Counted from the first letter of the stretch, positions 1 to 7,884 are shown. The stretch: DNA of 32,140 nt from Bradyrhizobium sp. 139 (GCF_023074175.1 NZ_JADPKS010000100.1:1-32140); one strand, 5' to 3'. Notes: generated by a model not told the origin, from the sequence alone. A program made the numbers and translations.

Positions 1-37
1 TTGTTACGAAGCAGGCAGCGCAACAGACCAACCTGTA

Positions 38-95
38 GGGGGTCAATTTTGGACGCCGATCCCCCGGCTTAGGGGGGCAATATTGCAGGCCGAAT
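38..95. repeat. Two degenerate direct repeats resembling an IS21-family end
   Basis: Two copies of a 23-24 base unit lie at 38-60 and 72-95. Each begins with a run of five or six G, continues with CAAT and a short T-rich stretch, and ends in GCCGA. By eye about 18 of 23 positions agree. IS21-family elements carry several such repeats of the GGGGTCAAAATT..GCCGAT type at their termini, so this is probably the end of an element whose transposase genes lie left of the window or are lost. No istA or istB coding sequence is visible here. Confidence 0.5.
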
Positions 96-117
96 GACAC
101 TCTGAAAGGAAAGCACG

Positions 118-607
118 ATGACGAATTCGAACGATGATGGACCTCTCCGCCACAGGCTGAGGTGGCCGGAGACCTTGACGACGCTGGCACGCTTAACGGC
201 CGTGCCGGCGCATCGGTGTTCTCAATCGCGGCCCCGACAGCAGGGGCGGCACCGGGGGGCGGCCCCGACGAGTTGCTAAGTGCTTCGCTCGCCGCATGCA
301 CGGCGATGACCACACGGCTGCAGGCGCGAAGGCGGAAAATGCCGCTATCCGACGTCGCAGTAGCCGTGTCGTACCACCATGTCAGGGAGGGCGGCTGCGA
401 CTGCTTCGAGCGCTCCATCAAGCTCGAAGGAACGCCTGGCGACGAGGCCGCGCACAACAGATGCAGGCTGCGAACATGTGTCTCGCCGGGCGGACGCTGG
501 GCCTTAGCGCCGACATCCGCGCTAACGATAACGTCGGCATCGGGCCGGCGGCAAGCTATGACGACGACTTGAGCGAGCTTCCGATTCCGTACATCACCCC
601 CGATTAG
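118..607 (+). pseudogene. OsmC-like peroxide-resistance protein, frameshifted twice
   Basis: OsmC/Ohr proteins are cysteine-dependent hydroperoxidases. The core reads GPDELLSASLAACTAMTTR, which is the family signature around the first redox cysteine. The ATG at 118 has a ribosome site (GAAAGGA, 103-109), but its frame does not carry the family sequence. The expected frame opens only near 150 and runs to about 460. The usual C-terminal motif then appears in a third frame, as MCLAGRTLGLSADIRANDNV, and ends at the TAG at 605-607. Two frameshifts are therefore needed to restore a protein of about 160 residues. The second cysteine region is also altered: CLAGRT stands where CPVHRT is usual. The 3' end overlaps the convergent DUF488 gene by four bases. 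The family call is solid. Whether the frameshifts are biological or sequence errors cannot be decided here. Confidence 0.7.
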
Positions 608-966
608 CGGGCCGCGAGATAGTCCGCGAGCACTACGGCGTTGTTGCGCTTGGTATCGTGCGCGCCGAAGAGCAGCGTGACTTTGCCCGTCAATGCAAGA
701 TTTGTCAGGTGCTCGACTGCGGCGCGATTGGCGCGGAGCTCCTCGAAGTATCGCTTGTGAAACTCGCGCCACCGGTTCCGGTCATGACCAAACCAGGTCC
801 TGAGGCCGCCGCTCGGAGCGATGTCCTTCAGCCACACGTCCACGCTGGCATGCTCCTTTGTGAGTCCGCGCGGCCAGATGCGGTCGACGAGCACCCTCGT
901 GCCGTCCGAGCCCTCGGGCAGCTCGTACACACGTTTAACACCAAGCCGACAGGAGTGTCGAGACAT
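604..966 (-). CDS. DUF488 family protein (YeaO-like)
   Basis: This 120-residue protein matches the DUF488/YeaO family, whose biochemical role is not established. The family signature RVLVDRIWPRGLTKE lies near residues 20-35. The conserved tail includes VTLLFGAHDTKRNNAVVL, close to the usual LLYxAKDxxxNxAxVL pattern. The ATG at 966 is preferred over an upstream ATG at 1065. It has GGAG six bases upstream and the family homology begins just after it, while the upstream extension is arginine- and proline-rich and overlaps the next gene. The gene is convergent with the osmC remnant and follows the AhpD-like gene on the same strand after a gap of about 43 bases, so the two may be co-transcribed. 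The YeaO neighbourhood is not informative about function. It appears intact. Confidence 0.85.
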   Translation of the reverse strand: MSRHSCRLGVKRVYELPEGSDGTRVLVDRIWPRGLTKEHASVDVWLKDIAPSGGLRTWFGHDRNRWREFHKRYFEELRANRAAVEHLTNLALTGKVTLLFGAHDTKRNNAVVLADYLAAR

Positions 967-1009
967 TGGTTTCTCCAGTCCTCTCCTCCGTAAATGAGGG
1001 CAACTCGCA

Positions 1010-1555
1010 TTAGGTCGCCTTCGCGGGACTGACCTCGGGAAAATCGATCGGGGTCTGCACCGCATTGTTGATGAAGTTCGTCAACAAGAACTGAGCAGTC
1101 AGCGCGATCATCTCGACGATGTTGGCGTCTGTCCACCCCGCATCCCTGACGGCCGTAAACTGGGCGTCGGAAACTTTGCCGCGCGTCTCGATGAGCGCTT
1201 TCGCGAAGGCGACCGCAGCCTGGCGCTTGGGATCGGTTGAGCGGCCCTCCCTGTTCAACTCGATTTCATCCGCTGGGATTTTGGTTAGATTGCCCGCCAT
1301 AAAGCTGTGCGCGGCCAGGCAGTAGTCGCACCCGTCCGCCTCAGACACCGCCAGCGCGATCCCGTCTCTCGTCTTGATGTCCAGCGTCTTAGCAAGTGAT
1401 GCCATCAGGGTAGCCCAGCCGGAGAGCGCGTTCGGGCTGATCGACATGAGGCGGTGCAGGTTGGGCACGAAGCCCAGCATCTTGTCGACGTTGTCGAGGA
1501 TCGGCTTGGAGCCCGCCGGAGCGTCCTCGCGTTTCGGAATGGAAATGCGTGGCAT
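1010..1555 (-). CDS. AhpD-like / carboxymuconolactone decarboxylase family peroxidase-related protein
   Basis: The protein has 181 residues and belongs to the AhpD/CMD superfamily. The diagnostic ExxxCxxCxxxH motif is present as EADGCDYCLAAHS. In AhpD the two cysteines and the histidine form a thiol-disulfide proton-relay centre that reduces peroxides or recycles AhpC. The N-terminal half, with MLGFVPNLHRLMSISPNAL, matches the peroxidase-related subfamily. The start chosen is the ATG at 1555, with GGAGG six bases upstream. A longer reading to 1681 would include the ribosome site and an unconserved leader. The ATG at 1564 (MEDQM) overlaps the ribosome site and is less likely. The gene lies upstream of the DUF488 gene, and a 12-base palindrome at 1623-1634 may be an operator. 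Cytoplasmic redox defence is the likely role, with the substrate unknown. Confidence 0.85.
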   Translation of the reverse strand: MPRISIPKREDAPAGSKPILDNVDKMLGFVPNLHRLMSISPNALSGWATLMASLAKTLDIKTRDGIALAVSEADGCDYCLAAHSFMAGNLTKIPADEIELNREGRSTDPKRQAAVAFAKALIETRGKVSDAQFTAVRDAGWTDANIVEMIALTAQFLLTNFINNAVQTPIDFPEVSPAKAT

Positions 1556-1622
1556 TTGATCCTCCATTAGACCGCCAACGATTATTCGGTTGGTGACGAA
1601 GCAACCAACGCCGACTGTTTCA

Positions 1623-1634
1623 GCTACCGGTAGC
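1623..1634. promoter_or_regulatory. Perfect 12-base palindrome upstream of the AhpD-like gene
   Basis: GCTACCGGTAGC is a perfect palindrome 68 bases upstream of the AhpD-like start codon. The position suits an operator for a dimeric repressor or activator. No regulator gene is seen next to it, so the role is a guess. Confidence 0.3.
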
Positions 1635-2335
1635 GACCGGACTGCCTCGAAGACTAGGACGCGTCGCACCGCGGCGCTCATGTTTGTTGATCATGCAGTC
1701 CATAACGGCAGGTCATCGGCCGAGCACCGATCGGGCACTGATGTCGCAGTCCCAGACTTCGTGCTCAGCTGCTCGCCGCGCTGACCGGGGTGGAACCGGC
1801 GGCTCTGAACGCCCCCATCTCGCCTTCCAGGTCTAAGATGCAGTACCTCACCGGATCGAGCGCTTGCGCCAGCTCGAGGTCGCGGAAGCGCGGCGTGATA
1901 TGCTGCGGGCACTTTAAGCCGCAGCAAGACCCCGTGATCGACCTTCGCTGTTGCCAAGTTACGCGACGCGCCGCGCCAGATCGGCGTCGTGTTTCAACTC
2001 TCTCAATTCCGCGAGCGCTTTAGATCTCGAGACGCCGGCGGTTGGGCTAGTCCATCAGCATGACGGCGGCACTGTCGTTGGCCCCGCCATTGCCGATCCT
2101 GTACTGCGCGTCAGCCCTTTGCATCCGTTACTGTTGTTCAGGCATGCCGGCACGTGATATGGACCGCGGCGGCGCTCGCCTCGGTCACCGCTTTGATGGC
2201 TCTGGCGCCTGGCTCGGAAATGATCCTTCAGAGCATCAGGGGGCGAATTGACCCCCGCGCTCGCTCCGCGGGCGGTGCGCATACGTCGCACGACACCACG
2301 CAGCCTTTCCTAAACCCGCGGTGAGTCCGGGGGGC
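1635..2335. other. Gene-poor stretch with decayed coding fragments
   Basis: No intact gene is convincing here. On the minus strand two short pieces have protein-like composition. One ends in RELKHDADLARRVA near 1965-2025. The other includes FRDLELAQALDPVRYCILDL and runs from about 1935 to a TGA at 1765-1767. They are in different frames and lack a good start, so they may be remnants of one small gene. I do not recognise the family. Near 2240-2256 there is a G-run/C-run inverted repeat with an AATT centre, reminiscent of the IS21-like end at the window start. Confidence 0.3.
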
Positions 2336-2476
2336 ATGCCCGAGAACAAACGCGACAACCGTCTCGGCCGGTACTTCGCAGGACGCAAAGAGCCTAACCC
2401 GACCTCAGCCGGGATTGAAGCAGACGCCGTCGCCGCCGGCGACCGCTCGCGCAAACTCATGGCATCATTTCGATAG
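2336..2476 (+). CDS. Small hypothetical protein, 46 residues
   Basis: A short open frame begins MPENKRDNRLGRYFAG and ends at the TAG at 2474-2476. The product is very hydrophilic, rich in Arg, Lys, Ala and Asp, with no membrane segment or cysteine. A G-run (six G) lies just before the ATG, but the spacing to the start is short for a ribosome site. Third positions are GC-rich, as in coding sequence. I do not recognise a family. It stands alone between the decayed stretch and the msrB remnant, and could be spurious. Confidence 0.35.
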   Translation: MPENKRDNRLGRYFAGRKEPNPTSAGIEADAVAAGDRSRKLMASFR

Positions 2477-2544
2477 CTGGAGGTGATTGGACGGTCGACG
2501 ACCCGGTACATATCTTCAATGTAGCACACCACGGAGTACGGCGG

Positions 2545-2790
2545 ATGCCGACCTACAGGAACACCGCCGAAGCGGTCTCGAAGTTGACTCCGAGCAGTAT
2601 CGCGAGACGCAGACTGATGGGACCGAGCGTTCCCTTCTCCAACGAATACGGGGACAACAGGAAGTCTGGTCTCTACATCGACGTTTCCAGCGAGCCGCTA
2701 TTCGCATGCTTCGACAAGCTCGACAGCGAAACGGGATGACCGCGTTTCATGGAAACATCGTGCGCCCGCCAAAGCCTGAAGTGCACTTCA
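2545..2790 (+). pseudogene. msrB: Degenerate peptide-methionine (R)-S-oxide reductase (MsrB) remnant
   Basis: MsrB repairs methionine-R-sulfoxide in proteins. Family pieces appear in the right order but in alternating frames. The frame starting at the ATG at 2545 gives TYRNTAEAVSKLTP. A second frame gives SEQYRETQTDGTER near 2598-2636. The first frame then resumes with PFSNEYGDNRKSGLYIDV, SSEPLFACFDKLDSETG and a TGA. In the family this last motif continues GTGWPSF. Here the Trp codon is replaced by the stop TGA and PRF follows, so a nonsense mutation sits inside the signature. The later catalytic cysteine region is not recognisable. At least two frameshifts plus one nonsense codon mark this as non-functional. 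The call rests on motif order and not on overall identity. Confidence 0.65.
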
Positions 2791-2915
2791 CGCCTTCGAA
2801 GTCGTCTTCTCAATATACCCAAAGCTTGAAGGACTACCGCGTGCGTACGAAACAGCAACGGCCCGTCCGAAAGCCGCAACGCTGACACGGCGCGGTCAGT
2901 CTAACGGAGGTCCAC

Positions 2916-3308
2916 GTGACGTTTTTCTATAAAGCTGTTGAGACACTGGGGGACCCTCTCAAACTCGTGAGCCACAAAAACTTAGCGGTGGTCTTGGAAA
3001 ACGTCGATCTAAAGCGCGTGCGCCTTGGCGAACTCTTGGAGGCTGTTGACCACCCGATCCTTGAGCGCGCGGAGGACCAGCTCAGCCATTTCTCGGCGGG
3101 CACACGGAAGTCCTTCCACATCGAGCCTCGACCTCGTCGGCTCCGCATTCCAGAAGGGCATCTGGAAGGCACCGCTAATGCTTCACTTCGCCAAGGCACG
3201 CTAATACGCGAAGATCGCAAGTGCCGTTGGCGATCCAAAGGCGGTCCGCGTCGTAGGTGCGGCAAACGGCAAGAAGTCGCATCGAAGTCAGCATGCTCGG
3301 CGGTTTAG
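2916..3308 (+). CDS. Hypothetical protein, 130 residues
   Basis: The reading frame opens at a GTG (2916) with a strong GGAGG ribosome site at 2906-2910, five bases upstream. The first 65 residues look protein-like, with segments such as NLAVVLENVDLKRVRLGELL and AVDHPILERAEDQLSHF. The last 60 residues are very basic, with Arg/Lys clusters typical of an out-of-frame read, so the true gene may be shorter or frameshifted near 3130. No family was recognised. The minus strand of the same stretch also shows a protein-like piece (MAELVLRALKDRVVNSLQEF), so the coding strand is not certain. The next 265 bases, up to 3573, show nothing I can name. Confidence 0.35.
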   Translation: MTFFYKAVETLGDPLKLVSHKNLAVVLENVDLKRVRLGELLEAVDHPILERAEDQLSHFSAGTRKSFHIEPRPRRLRIPEGHLEGTANASLRQGTLIREDRKCRWRSKGGPRRRCGKRQEVASKSACSAV

Positions 3309-3573
3309 TCATACATAGCGCCGCTTCGCCAATGCGTGGTGAGTATCAAAAGCAGATGCAGCAAGCTCCTCGAGACCGCCTGTGACCCCTTTCGGACCGA
3401 ACGTCTTATATGCGTGAGCCTGGCCCTAAATGGCTGGGTACGCATGGCGTGGTAGCTGAGAAGCCCGCCAACGTCCCATGGCTTTGATCGGAGACCGTAC
3501 CTGTTCCGGGCGAATGCCGGCCGCTACTGGACCGCTCGAGACAAGGTCTTGCTAACTAGATAGGAGAACTATC

Positions 3574-3933
3574 ATGACAAAACGTTCGCTTATGATCACG
3601 GCCACAAGCTGCTTCATTGCATTTGCACCGGCAGCATATGGGCGCTCGGCCTACGACGGCTCTTGGGACCTCGTCTTCGTGACGCAAAGGGGAACCTGCG
3701 ATTCCAGTTACAGCTTTACTGTCGATGTGACCAACGGAATTGTCACGCATCCCAATCTCGTGAAATTTCGAGGTTACGTCGCAAGGTCCGGCGCGGTTCG
3801 CGCTTCGGTAACGGTCCAAGACAAAGTTGCCGCCGGTGCGGGCAAACTGTTCGCAACGTCCGGTCGGGGGACCTGGAGCGGCCACTCAGGAATGGCGCGA
3901 TGCTCAGGCTACTGGACCGCGCGCCGCAATTGA
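3574..3933 (+). CDS. Small secreted hypothetical protein
   Basis: A 119-residue protein with a classic N-terminal signal peptide: a Lys/Arg start (MTKRS), a hydrophobic core (LMITATSCFIAFAPA) and a likely cleavage after AYG near residue 23. The mature part begins with AYDGSWDLVFVTQRGTC and ends with SGMARCSGYWTARRN. This is a small beta-rich protein with two mature cysteines that could form a disulfide. Short exported proteins with an xYDGxWxV start are common in rhizobia and have no known function (family recollection, not a search). The start is supported by AGGAG seven bases upstream. The gene ends 106 bases before the caspase-like gene on the same strand, and the two could share a transcript. 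Nothing suggests that it is broken. Confidence 0.75.
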   Translation: MTKRSLMITATSCFIAFAPAAYGRSAYDGSWDLVFVTQRGTCDSSYSFTVDVTNGIVTHPNLVKFRGYVARSGAVRASVTVQDKVAAGAGKLFATSGRGTWSGHSGMARCSGYWTARRN

Positions 3934-4039
3934 CGGACGCGACGGCGGGCACGCGACCGGGGTGCGAGTGCGCGAATGCTGCTAAGGCCAAATCTTACGT
4001 AAAGGAGCGTTTCCTCAGTGAACTGGAGACCATAATGAA

Positions 4040-4930
4040 ATGACAGTTCCCAGAATACTAGTCGGCATTGCAGTCCTGCTCGGCTTGTTCTCAACCGGTC
4101 TCGACAGGACAATGCGGTTGGAGAAGCCTCGGCCCATGAGGGCGCCCATCGGGTCGGGTGAACCTGCCCCCGTCGGTACTAATCGGCTAGCTCTGGTGAT
4201 TGGTAATTCAACCTATCCCGATGCTGACTCTCCTCTTTCTCAAATGACACGTGATGCGGAAGGGTTGGCAAATGCTCTTCGCAACGACGGTTTTCTGGTC
4301 GACGCCGTTGACAATGCGGCGCGTCCGGACATTACCCGCGCAATTGATCGTCTAACGGCAAGAGTACATTTGAACTCAATTGTGTTAGTTTATTTCGGAG
4401 GTTACGGTGTCCAAGCTGACGGACAGAATTATCTGATTCCGGTCGATGCGAATATCTGGACTGAAGAAGATGTCCGCCGACAAGGCGTAAGCATTGACCG
4501 CCTCCTTTCGCAACTCAAGGCTTCCGGAGCACGCGTACGGCTCGTAGTCATTGAGGCCTCACGCCGCAACCCCTACGAGCGACGCTTCAGGAATTACTCA
4601 CACGGACTTGCGCCTATTCAAACGAGTGAAAACGCGCTCATCCTGAGCTCAGCGACGCCTGGCCAAGTCGTCGAAGACGTGGACGAACTACATAGCCAGC
4701 TGATGACCGCTCTTCTTGAGCGCATCGGGTCTTCGAAAGGAATCGAGGAGGTCTTCAACAACACGCGAAACGCAGTGGTGGCTGCTACCCAGGGCCAACA
4801 GATTCCAGCTGTGTCGTCTACACTGACCGAGAACATTAACCTTTCGCCGATACGCAACGGCGCGCTGCCGTGTGCTCTGTCGGCTTCGCAGCTGGCCGCC
4901 GCCGCGAGTCATCAAACAGAGTTCTGCTGA
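4040..4930 (+). CDS. Caspase-fold (peptidase C14-like) protein with both catalytic residues replaced
   Basis: This 296-residue protein has an N-terminal hydrophobic segment (residues 5-20, signal anchor or signal peptide) and a caspase p20-like domain at about 48-215. Landmarks are LALVIGNSTYP, the Asp-rich RDAEGLANALRNDGF, and LIPVDANIWTEEDVRRQGVS. In active members the dyad is His in YFSGHG and Cys in DACRNNP. Here these read YFGGYG (Tyr122) and EASRRNP (Ser173), so both catalytic residues are substituted. The Tyr/Ser variant is a recognised class of bacterial caspase homologues, so this is probably a pseudo-enzyme that binds rather than cleaves, not a decayed gene, since the frame is intact. 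No TPR or Sel1 repeats follow. The start overlaps a short ATGAAATGA, and the ATG at 4040 is the reasonable choice. The upstream neighbour is also exported. Confidence 0.8.
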   Translation: MTVPRILVGIAVLLGLFSTGLDRTMRLEKPRPMRAPIGSGEPAPVGTNRLALVIGNSTYPDADSPLSQMTRDAEGLANALRNDGFLVDAVDNAARPDITRAIDRLTARVHLNSIVLVYFGGYGVQADGQNYLIPVDANIWTEEDVRRQGVSIDRLLSQLKASGARVRLVVIEASRRNPYERRFRNYSHGLAPIQTSENALILSSATPGQVVEDVDELHSQLMTALLERIGSSKGIEEVFNNTRNAVVAATQGQQIPAVSSTLTENINLSPIRNGALPCALSASQLAAAASHQTEFC

Positions 4931-5062
4931 GCTCTAAAGATCAAGGGCTGACTTCCCCTGGAGTGCGCCATTCACTCATCTCCGCGTTGTTTGGGACCTT
5001 CAACGCGCTCCGACGCCGTTCCGTATCGACGACGCCGCATCACCGGAGGTCTCTTGCGCTTC

Positions 5063-5326
5063 ATGATCGTCTGCTCCTGCAATGTCCTCAGCGACCACGA
5101 TGTTCGCCACGCCGTCAACACGGCCGATGACGCGCTGCGCAATGCCAAGCAGATCTATGACTGCCTTGGTTGCAGCGCTGAATGCGGCCGCTGCGCCCGC
5201 ACCATCAAGACGATCATCGACGAGGCATACAGGGAATGTGCGCTAGCCTGTCAGGCCGGCTGCCCGCATAGCCAGATCATGGATGACGCGGGGGATGAGC
5301 CCAAAGTCGCGCCCGCAGCGCCCTAA
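5063..5326 (+). CDS. bfd: Bacterioferritin-associated ferredoxin
   Basis: This 87-residue BFD-like [2Fe-2S] protein would pass electrons to bacterioferritin to reduce and release stored iron. The N-terminus MIVCSCNVLSDHDVR supplies the CxC pair. CLGCSAECGRCART supplies the CxxC pair about 33 residues later, which is the spacing of the family. It is longer than the roughly 64-residue E. coli protein. The extra tail contains two more cysteines (ALACQAGCPH), similar to other alphaproteobacterial versions. GGAGGT lies 13 bases before the ATG, so a TTG start nine bases upstream (5054) is also possible. The bacterioferritin gene follows 124 bases downstream on the same strand, a pairing that supports the function. 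Iron-responsive regulation would be expected, but I did not identify an operator. Confidence 0.88.
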   Translation: MIVCSCNVLSDHDVRHAVNTADDALRNAKQIYDCLGCSAECGRCARTIKTIIDEAYRECALACQAGCPHSQIMDDAGDEPKVAPAAP

Positions 5327-5450
5327 CTTCCGTGGATTTGCTGGATAGGTGCCGCTCGGTTCGCGCCGGGGATGCCTGCTTGCTTGTTTTTCGCCAGAAG
5401 CATTCTAAACTCCCAGGCCCCAAGACCCGCCTCAACTGTTGGAGTTCATC

Positions 5451-5939
5451 ATGCAGGGCGATCCCAAAGTCATCGAGTATCTGAACAAGGGATTGCGTCA
5501 CGAGCTCACTGCCATCAACCAGTACTGGCTGCATTACCGGCTGCTGGCCAATTGGGGCCTCTCGGAGATGGCCAAGGTCTGGCGCAAGGAGTCAATCGAG
5601 GAGATGCAGCACGCCGATCGCATCACCGACCGGGTAATATTCCTCGAGGGCTTTCCCAACATGCAGATACTCGATCCCTTGCGGATCGGCCAGAACGTCA
5701 ACGAAATCATCGAGTGCGATCTCGCCGCCGAGATGAGCGCGCGTGCGCTGTACCAAGAGGCGGCGACGCATTGTCATTCCGTGAAGGATTATGTCACCCG
5801 CGACTTGTTCGAGAACCTGATGACGGACGAGGAACACCACATCGATTTCCTCGAGACGCAGCTTGATTTGATCAACCGGATCGGGATCGAGCTTTACACC
5901 CAGAATCATGTCGGTGAGCTCAAGACCGAAGAGCACTGA
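5451..5939 (+). CDS. bfr: Bacterioferritin
   Basis: This 162-residue heme-containing iron-storage protein would form a 24-subunit cage in the cytoplasm that oxidises Fe(II) and stores it as mineral. The ferroxidase ligands align at the same numbers as in E. coli Bfr: Glu18, Glu51, His54, Glu94, Glu127 and His130. Met52, the axial heme ligand at the dimer interface, is also present (KESIEEM). The start is the ATG at 5451, with GGAG seven bases upstream. An upstream in-frame ATG at 5439 would bury the ribosome site. Full family length, with no sign of damage. It follows bfd on the same strand. The stretch from 5940 to 6087 holds nothing recognisable. Confidence 0.95.
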   Translation: MQGDPKVIEYLNKGLRHELTAINQYWLHYRLLANWGLSEMAKVWRKESIEEMQHADRITDRVIFLEGFPNMQILDPLRIGQNVNEIIECDLAAEMSARALYQEAATHCHSVKDYVTRDLFENLMTDEEHHIDFLETQLDLINRIGIELYTQNHVGELKTEEH

Positions 5940-6087
5940 AATTTACGTCGATAGTCCCTTCTGCCAGTCCTAAGTTCGAGTTCTGCGCCTGCTTTGTGGA
6001 CAGTCTGGCAATAGCTGCGAAAGCGTCACCAAATACTGCGAAAGTTTCCAGCCCCTCAAGCCTCGATTCAGGTCGGCAACACGCAAG

Positions 6088-6496
6088 GTGGCTCTTCTTG
6101 TGCGTGAATGCCCACCGGCTTGGGCGTGGTCCTGCGACTCCCCGTCGTCCATTACGATCGGGACAATCAATTCGCTTGTGGGTTCAATCGGAAGCCATAA
6201 TTCTGTCGGGTCCATCACGATAGGCTCTTTCTCGATCGACGCAGCAAGGTCAGTTGTTCCCGAACTCAGGGTAAATGCGGCCGCCCTTGCTGAGTTTGAC
6301 AGCGGACCCCGCCGGCTTCAGCGCACGGCTTGAGAAGGTAGAGCAGGAGCTGATGAGCGCTAAGCCTGACCCATCGTTGGTCAAGGCAACTCTAACGGAC
6401 ATCCGCGCCGCCCTCTCCGGTGCTGCGGGCAATCTCATTGCAAGCGGCGCCCTGACTCTCCTCAACAATGTTTTGGGAACAGGCGTGCCCGCGTAA
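6088..6496 (+). pseudogene. Degenerate hypothetical gene, one frameshift
   Basis: Two open pieces in different frames look like one broken protein. The first, from about 6150 to 6295, carries Gly/Ser/Ile-rich sequence (SLVGSIGSHNSVGSITIGSF) followed by ARSVVPELRVNAAALAEF. The second, from about 6300 to 6496, carries FSARLEKVEQELMSAKPDP, then LTDIRAALSGAAGNLIASGA and a terminal LLNNVLGTGVPA. A coiled or helical C-terminal domain after a Ser/Gly beta stretch resembles small bacterial proteins of unknown function that often sit near effector-like genes. I cannot name the family. The frameshift lies near 6290-6305. No clear start or ribosome site was found for the first piece. Confidence 0.4.
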
Positions 6497-6530
6497 CGTT
6501 CGAATTTGCCGGAAAGAGGAAACGAGCGTT

Positions 6531-6653
6531 ATGAAAGTTACTGTTCAGGATGATCTATATCCGCCGACGCCTGCTGTGCGTGCCGATTTCGAGGTGTGGA
6601 GCAGGGCTGGTTCAGATCCGGCCAAGGAAACGACGATCCGGGCAGGGCGCTGA
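6531..6653 (+). CDS. Short open frame, possible fragment
   Basis: A 40-residue frame begins MKVTVQDDLYPPTPAVRADF and ends at a TGA one base before the ATG of the next broken gene. The first 25 residues look like real protein and the last 15 less so, so it may be the start of a gene truncated by a deletion. GAGG and AACGAG lie upstream, but the spacing is imperfect. No family is recognised. Confidence 0.3.
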   Translation: MKVTVQDDLYPPTPAVRADFEVWSRAGSDPAKETTIRAGR

Positions 6654-6654
6654 C

Positions 6655-7123
6655 ATGAGCAAAATATCTCCTGCAGGCATGGAAGCGATGATCCGTCGCT
6701 ATTTCGATGCGTGCAATGGCGTGCTTCACCTTCGACGCAGCACATTACTTTCCGCCGGGCCTACCAGATATTCCTTGGCGTGGCGCCGATACCATCTCGC
6801 GCAGGTGGATCTGGTGTGTCGAAAATCTCGGCTCGCAATGGACGATTGAACAGTTCTTCTGCTCCTCGACGACGCCGGAAGCTGTGATCGAATGGACGCA
6901 TTGGATGCGAAAGCAGAACACTGCGCTTCGCGGTGACGAATGGTATGCGTTCGACGAAACGACCGGACGGATTAAGGAAATCAGGGCCTACTATGCGTCT
7001 GCCGCTGATCCCTCTGCGCGGATCTGCGAGCTAGTGGAGTTCTTCCCACGACAACAGAGGATAAACATTGGCATGGTCCCGGTGTTCACGCCTACTGCGG
7101 GGCACGAGGAGCGGTTGGGTTGA
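6655..7123 (+). pseudogene. SnoaL/NTF2-like protein, frameshifted
   Basis: NTF2-like (SnoaL) proteins are small cone-shaped folds used as hydrolases, isomerases or dehydratases. The ATG at 6655 gives MSKISPAGMEAMIRRYFDAC, the usual first helix. After about residue 22 the frame leaves the family. The expected continuation, ACFTFDAAHYFPPGLPDIPW, is in the next frame, so a small deletion and frameshift lies near 6705-6725. The rest is well preserved: WRGADTISRRWIWCVENLGS, EAVIEWTHWMRK and WYAFDETTGRIKEIRAYY. The usual C-terminal CELxGFxYxxRGYP motif is replaced by CELVEFFPRQQRINIG, suggesting further decay. It lies upstream of the BioR-like remnant, which is on the other strand. Broken as it stands, substrate unknown. 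Confidence 0.65.
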
Positions 7124-7253
7124 TCGGCGCGGCGGTATCGCGGAAACTCGTTCAACCAACCGGAAGACCGGCCTCCGCACCAAGTACCTGAAGGCCGACG
7201 ATGACAGCGCGTGATGCCCTGCGATCGCTTACGAACTTGCCGTTCACTCCTGA

Positions 7254-7884
7254 TTACGGAGTCGGGAGAGCGAGGAGCTCAATGGTTTGAATGTGGCGAG
7301 TGAGCAGACTGCAGGCCTGATCGAGGTTGCGCGAACGTAGCGCTTGTAGAATCAAGCGGTGATCCTGATTGGAGCGCGGTCGCCATCCGACATTGCGCGC
7401 CATCGCGAACACCATTCGCGAATTCGCGAGTTGCAGTCCGTCGAGGCAGGCGAGCAGTCGCGGCATTGCGCAGGGCGCCACAAGGGCGTGGTGAAAGGTG
7501 CGATTGGCGACGTCGAACTCCTGAATCGTCTCGGCATTGTCTGCTTCGATCAGAGCCAGCTCAATTCGCGCCAAATGAGCCGACGTGAGTTTTGGCGCGG
7601 CATTCCGCAAGGCGACCACTTCCAGCGCTGCGCGCATCTCAGCGATCTCCTTCACCGATTTTGTGTCGAGCGGTGCAACGCGCACGCCGCGGCGGGGTGC
7701 TCATAACAAGGTGTTGCGCTTCTAGTCGCCGAAAAGCTTCCCGTACGGGGACGTGGCTCGAGTTGAATTCTCGGGCGATATGGTCCTGCCGGAGCGGTGC
7801 ATCTGGCTGTAGGACGCCGCTGATTATGCGCTCTCCGATTGATTGGGCGATGCGTTGCGCGGTCGTCGAGTTCCCAGACATCAT
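7254..7884 (-). pseudogene. bioR: GntR/FadR-family regulator, probable BioR, one frameshift
   Basis: BioR is the GntR-family biotin repressor of alphaproteobacteria. The N-terminal winged helix (from the ATG at 7884) includes QRIAQSIGERIISGVLQPDA and SHVPVREAFRRLEAQHLVM. The C-terminal FCD ligand domain is in another frame (7254 to about 7690), with SVKEIAEMRAALEVVALRNA and FDVANRTFHHALV. The two join naturally near 7690-7700, in a run of C and G, where one base gained or lost breaks an otherwise complete protein of about 210 residues. The gene is divergent from bioB, and BioR-box-like sites lie between them, one directly in front of its own start codon. This context favours BioR over the many other GntR proteins. 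If the frameshift is real, biotin control at this locus is lost or depends on another copy. Confidence 0.7.
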
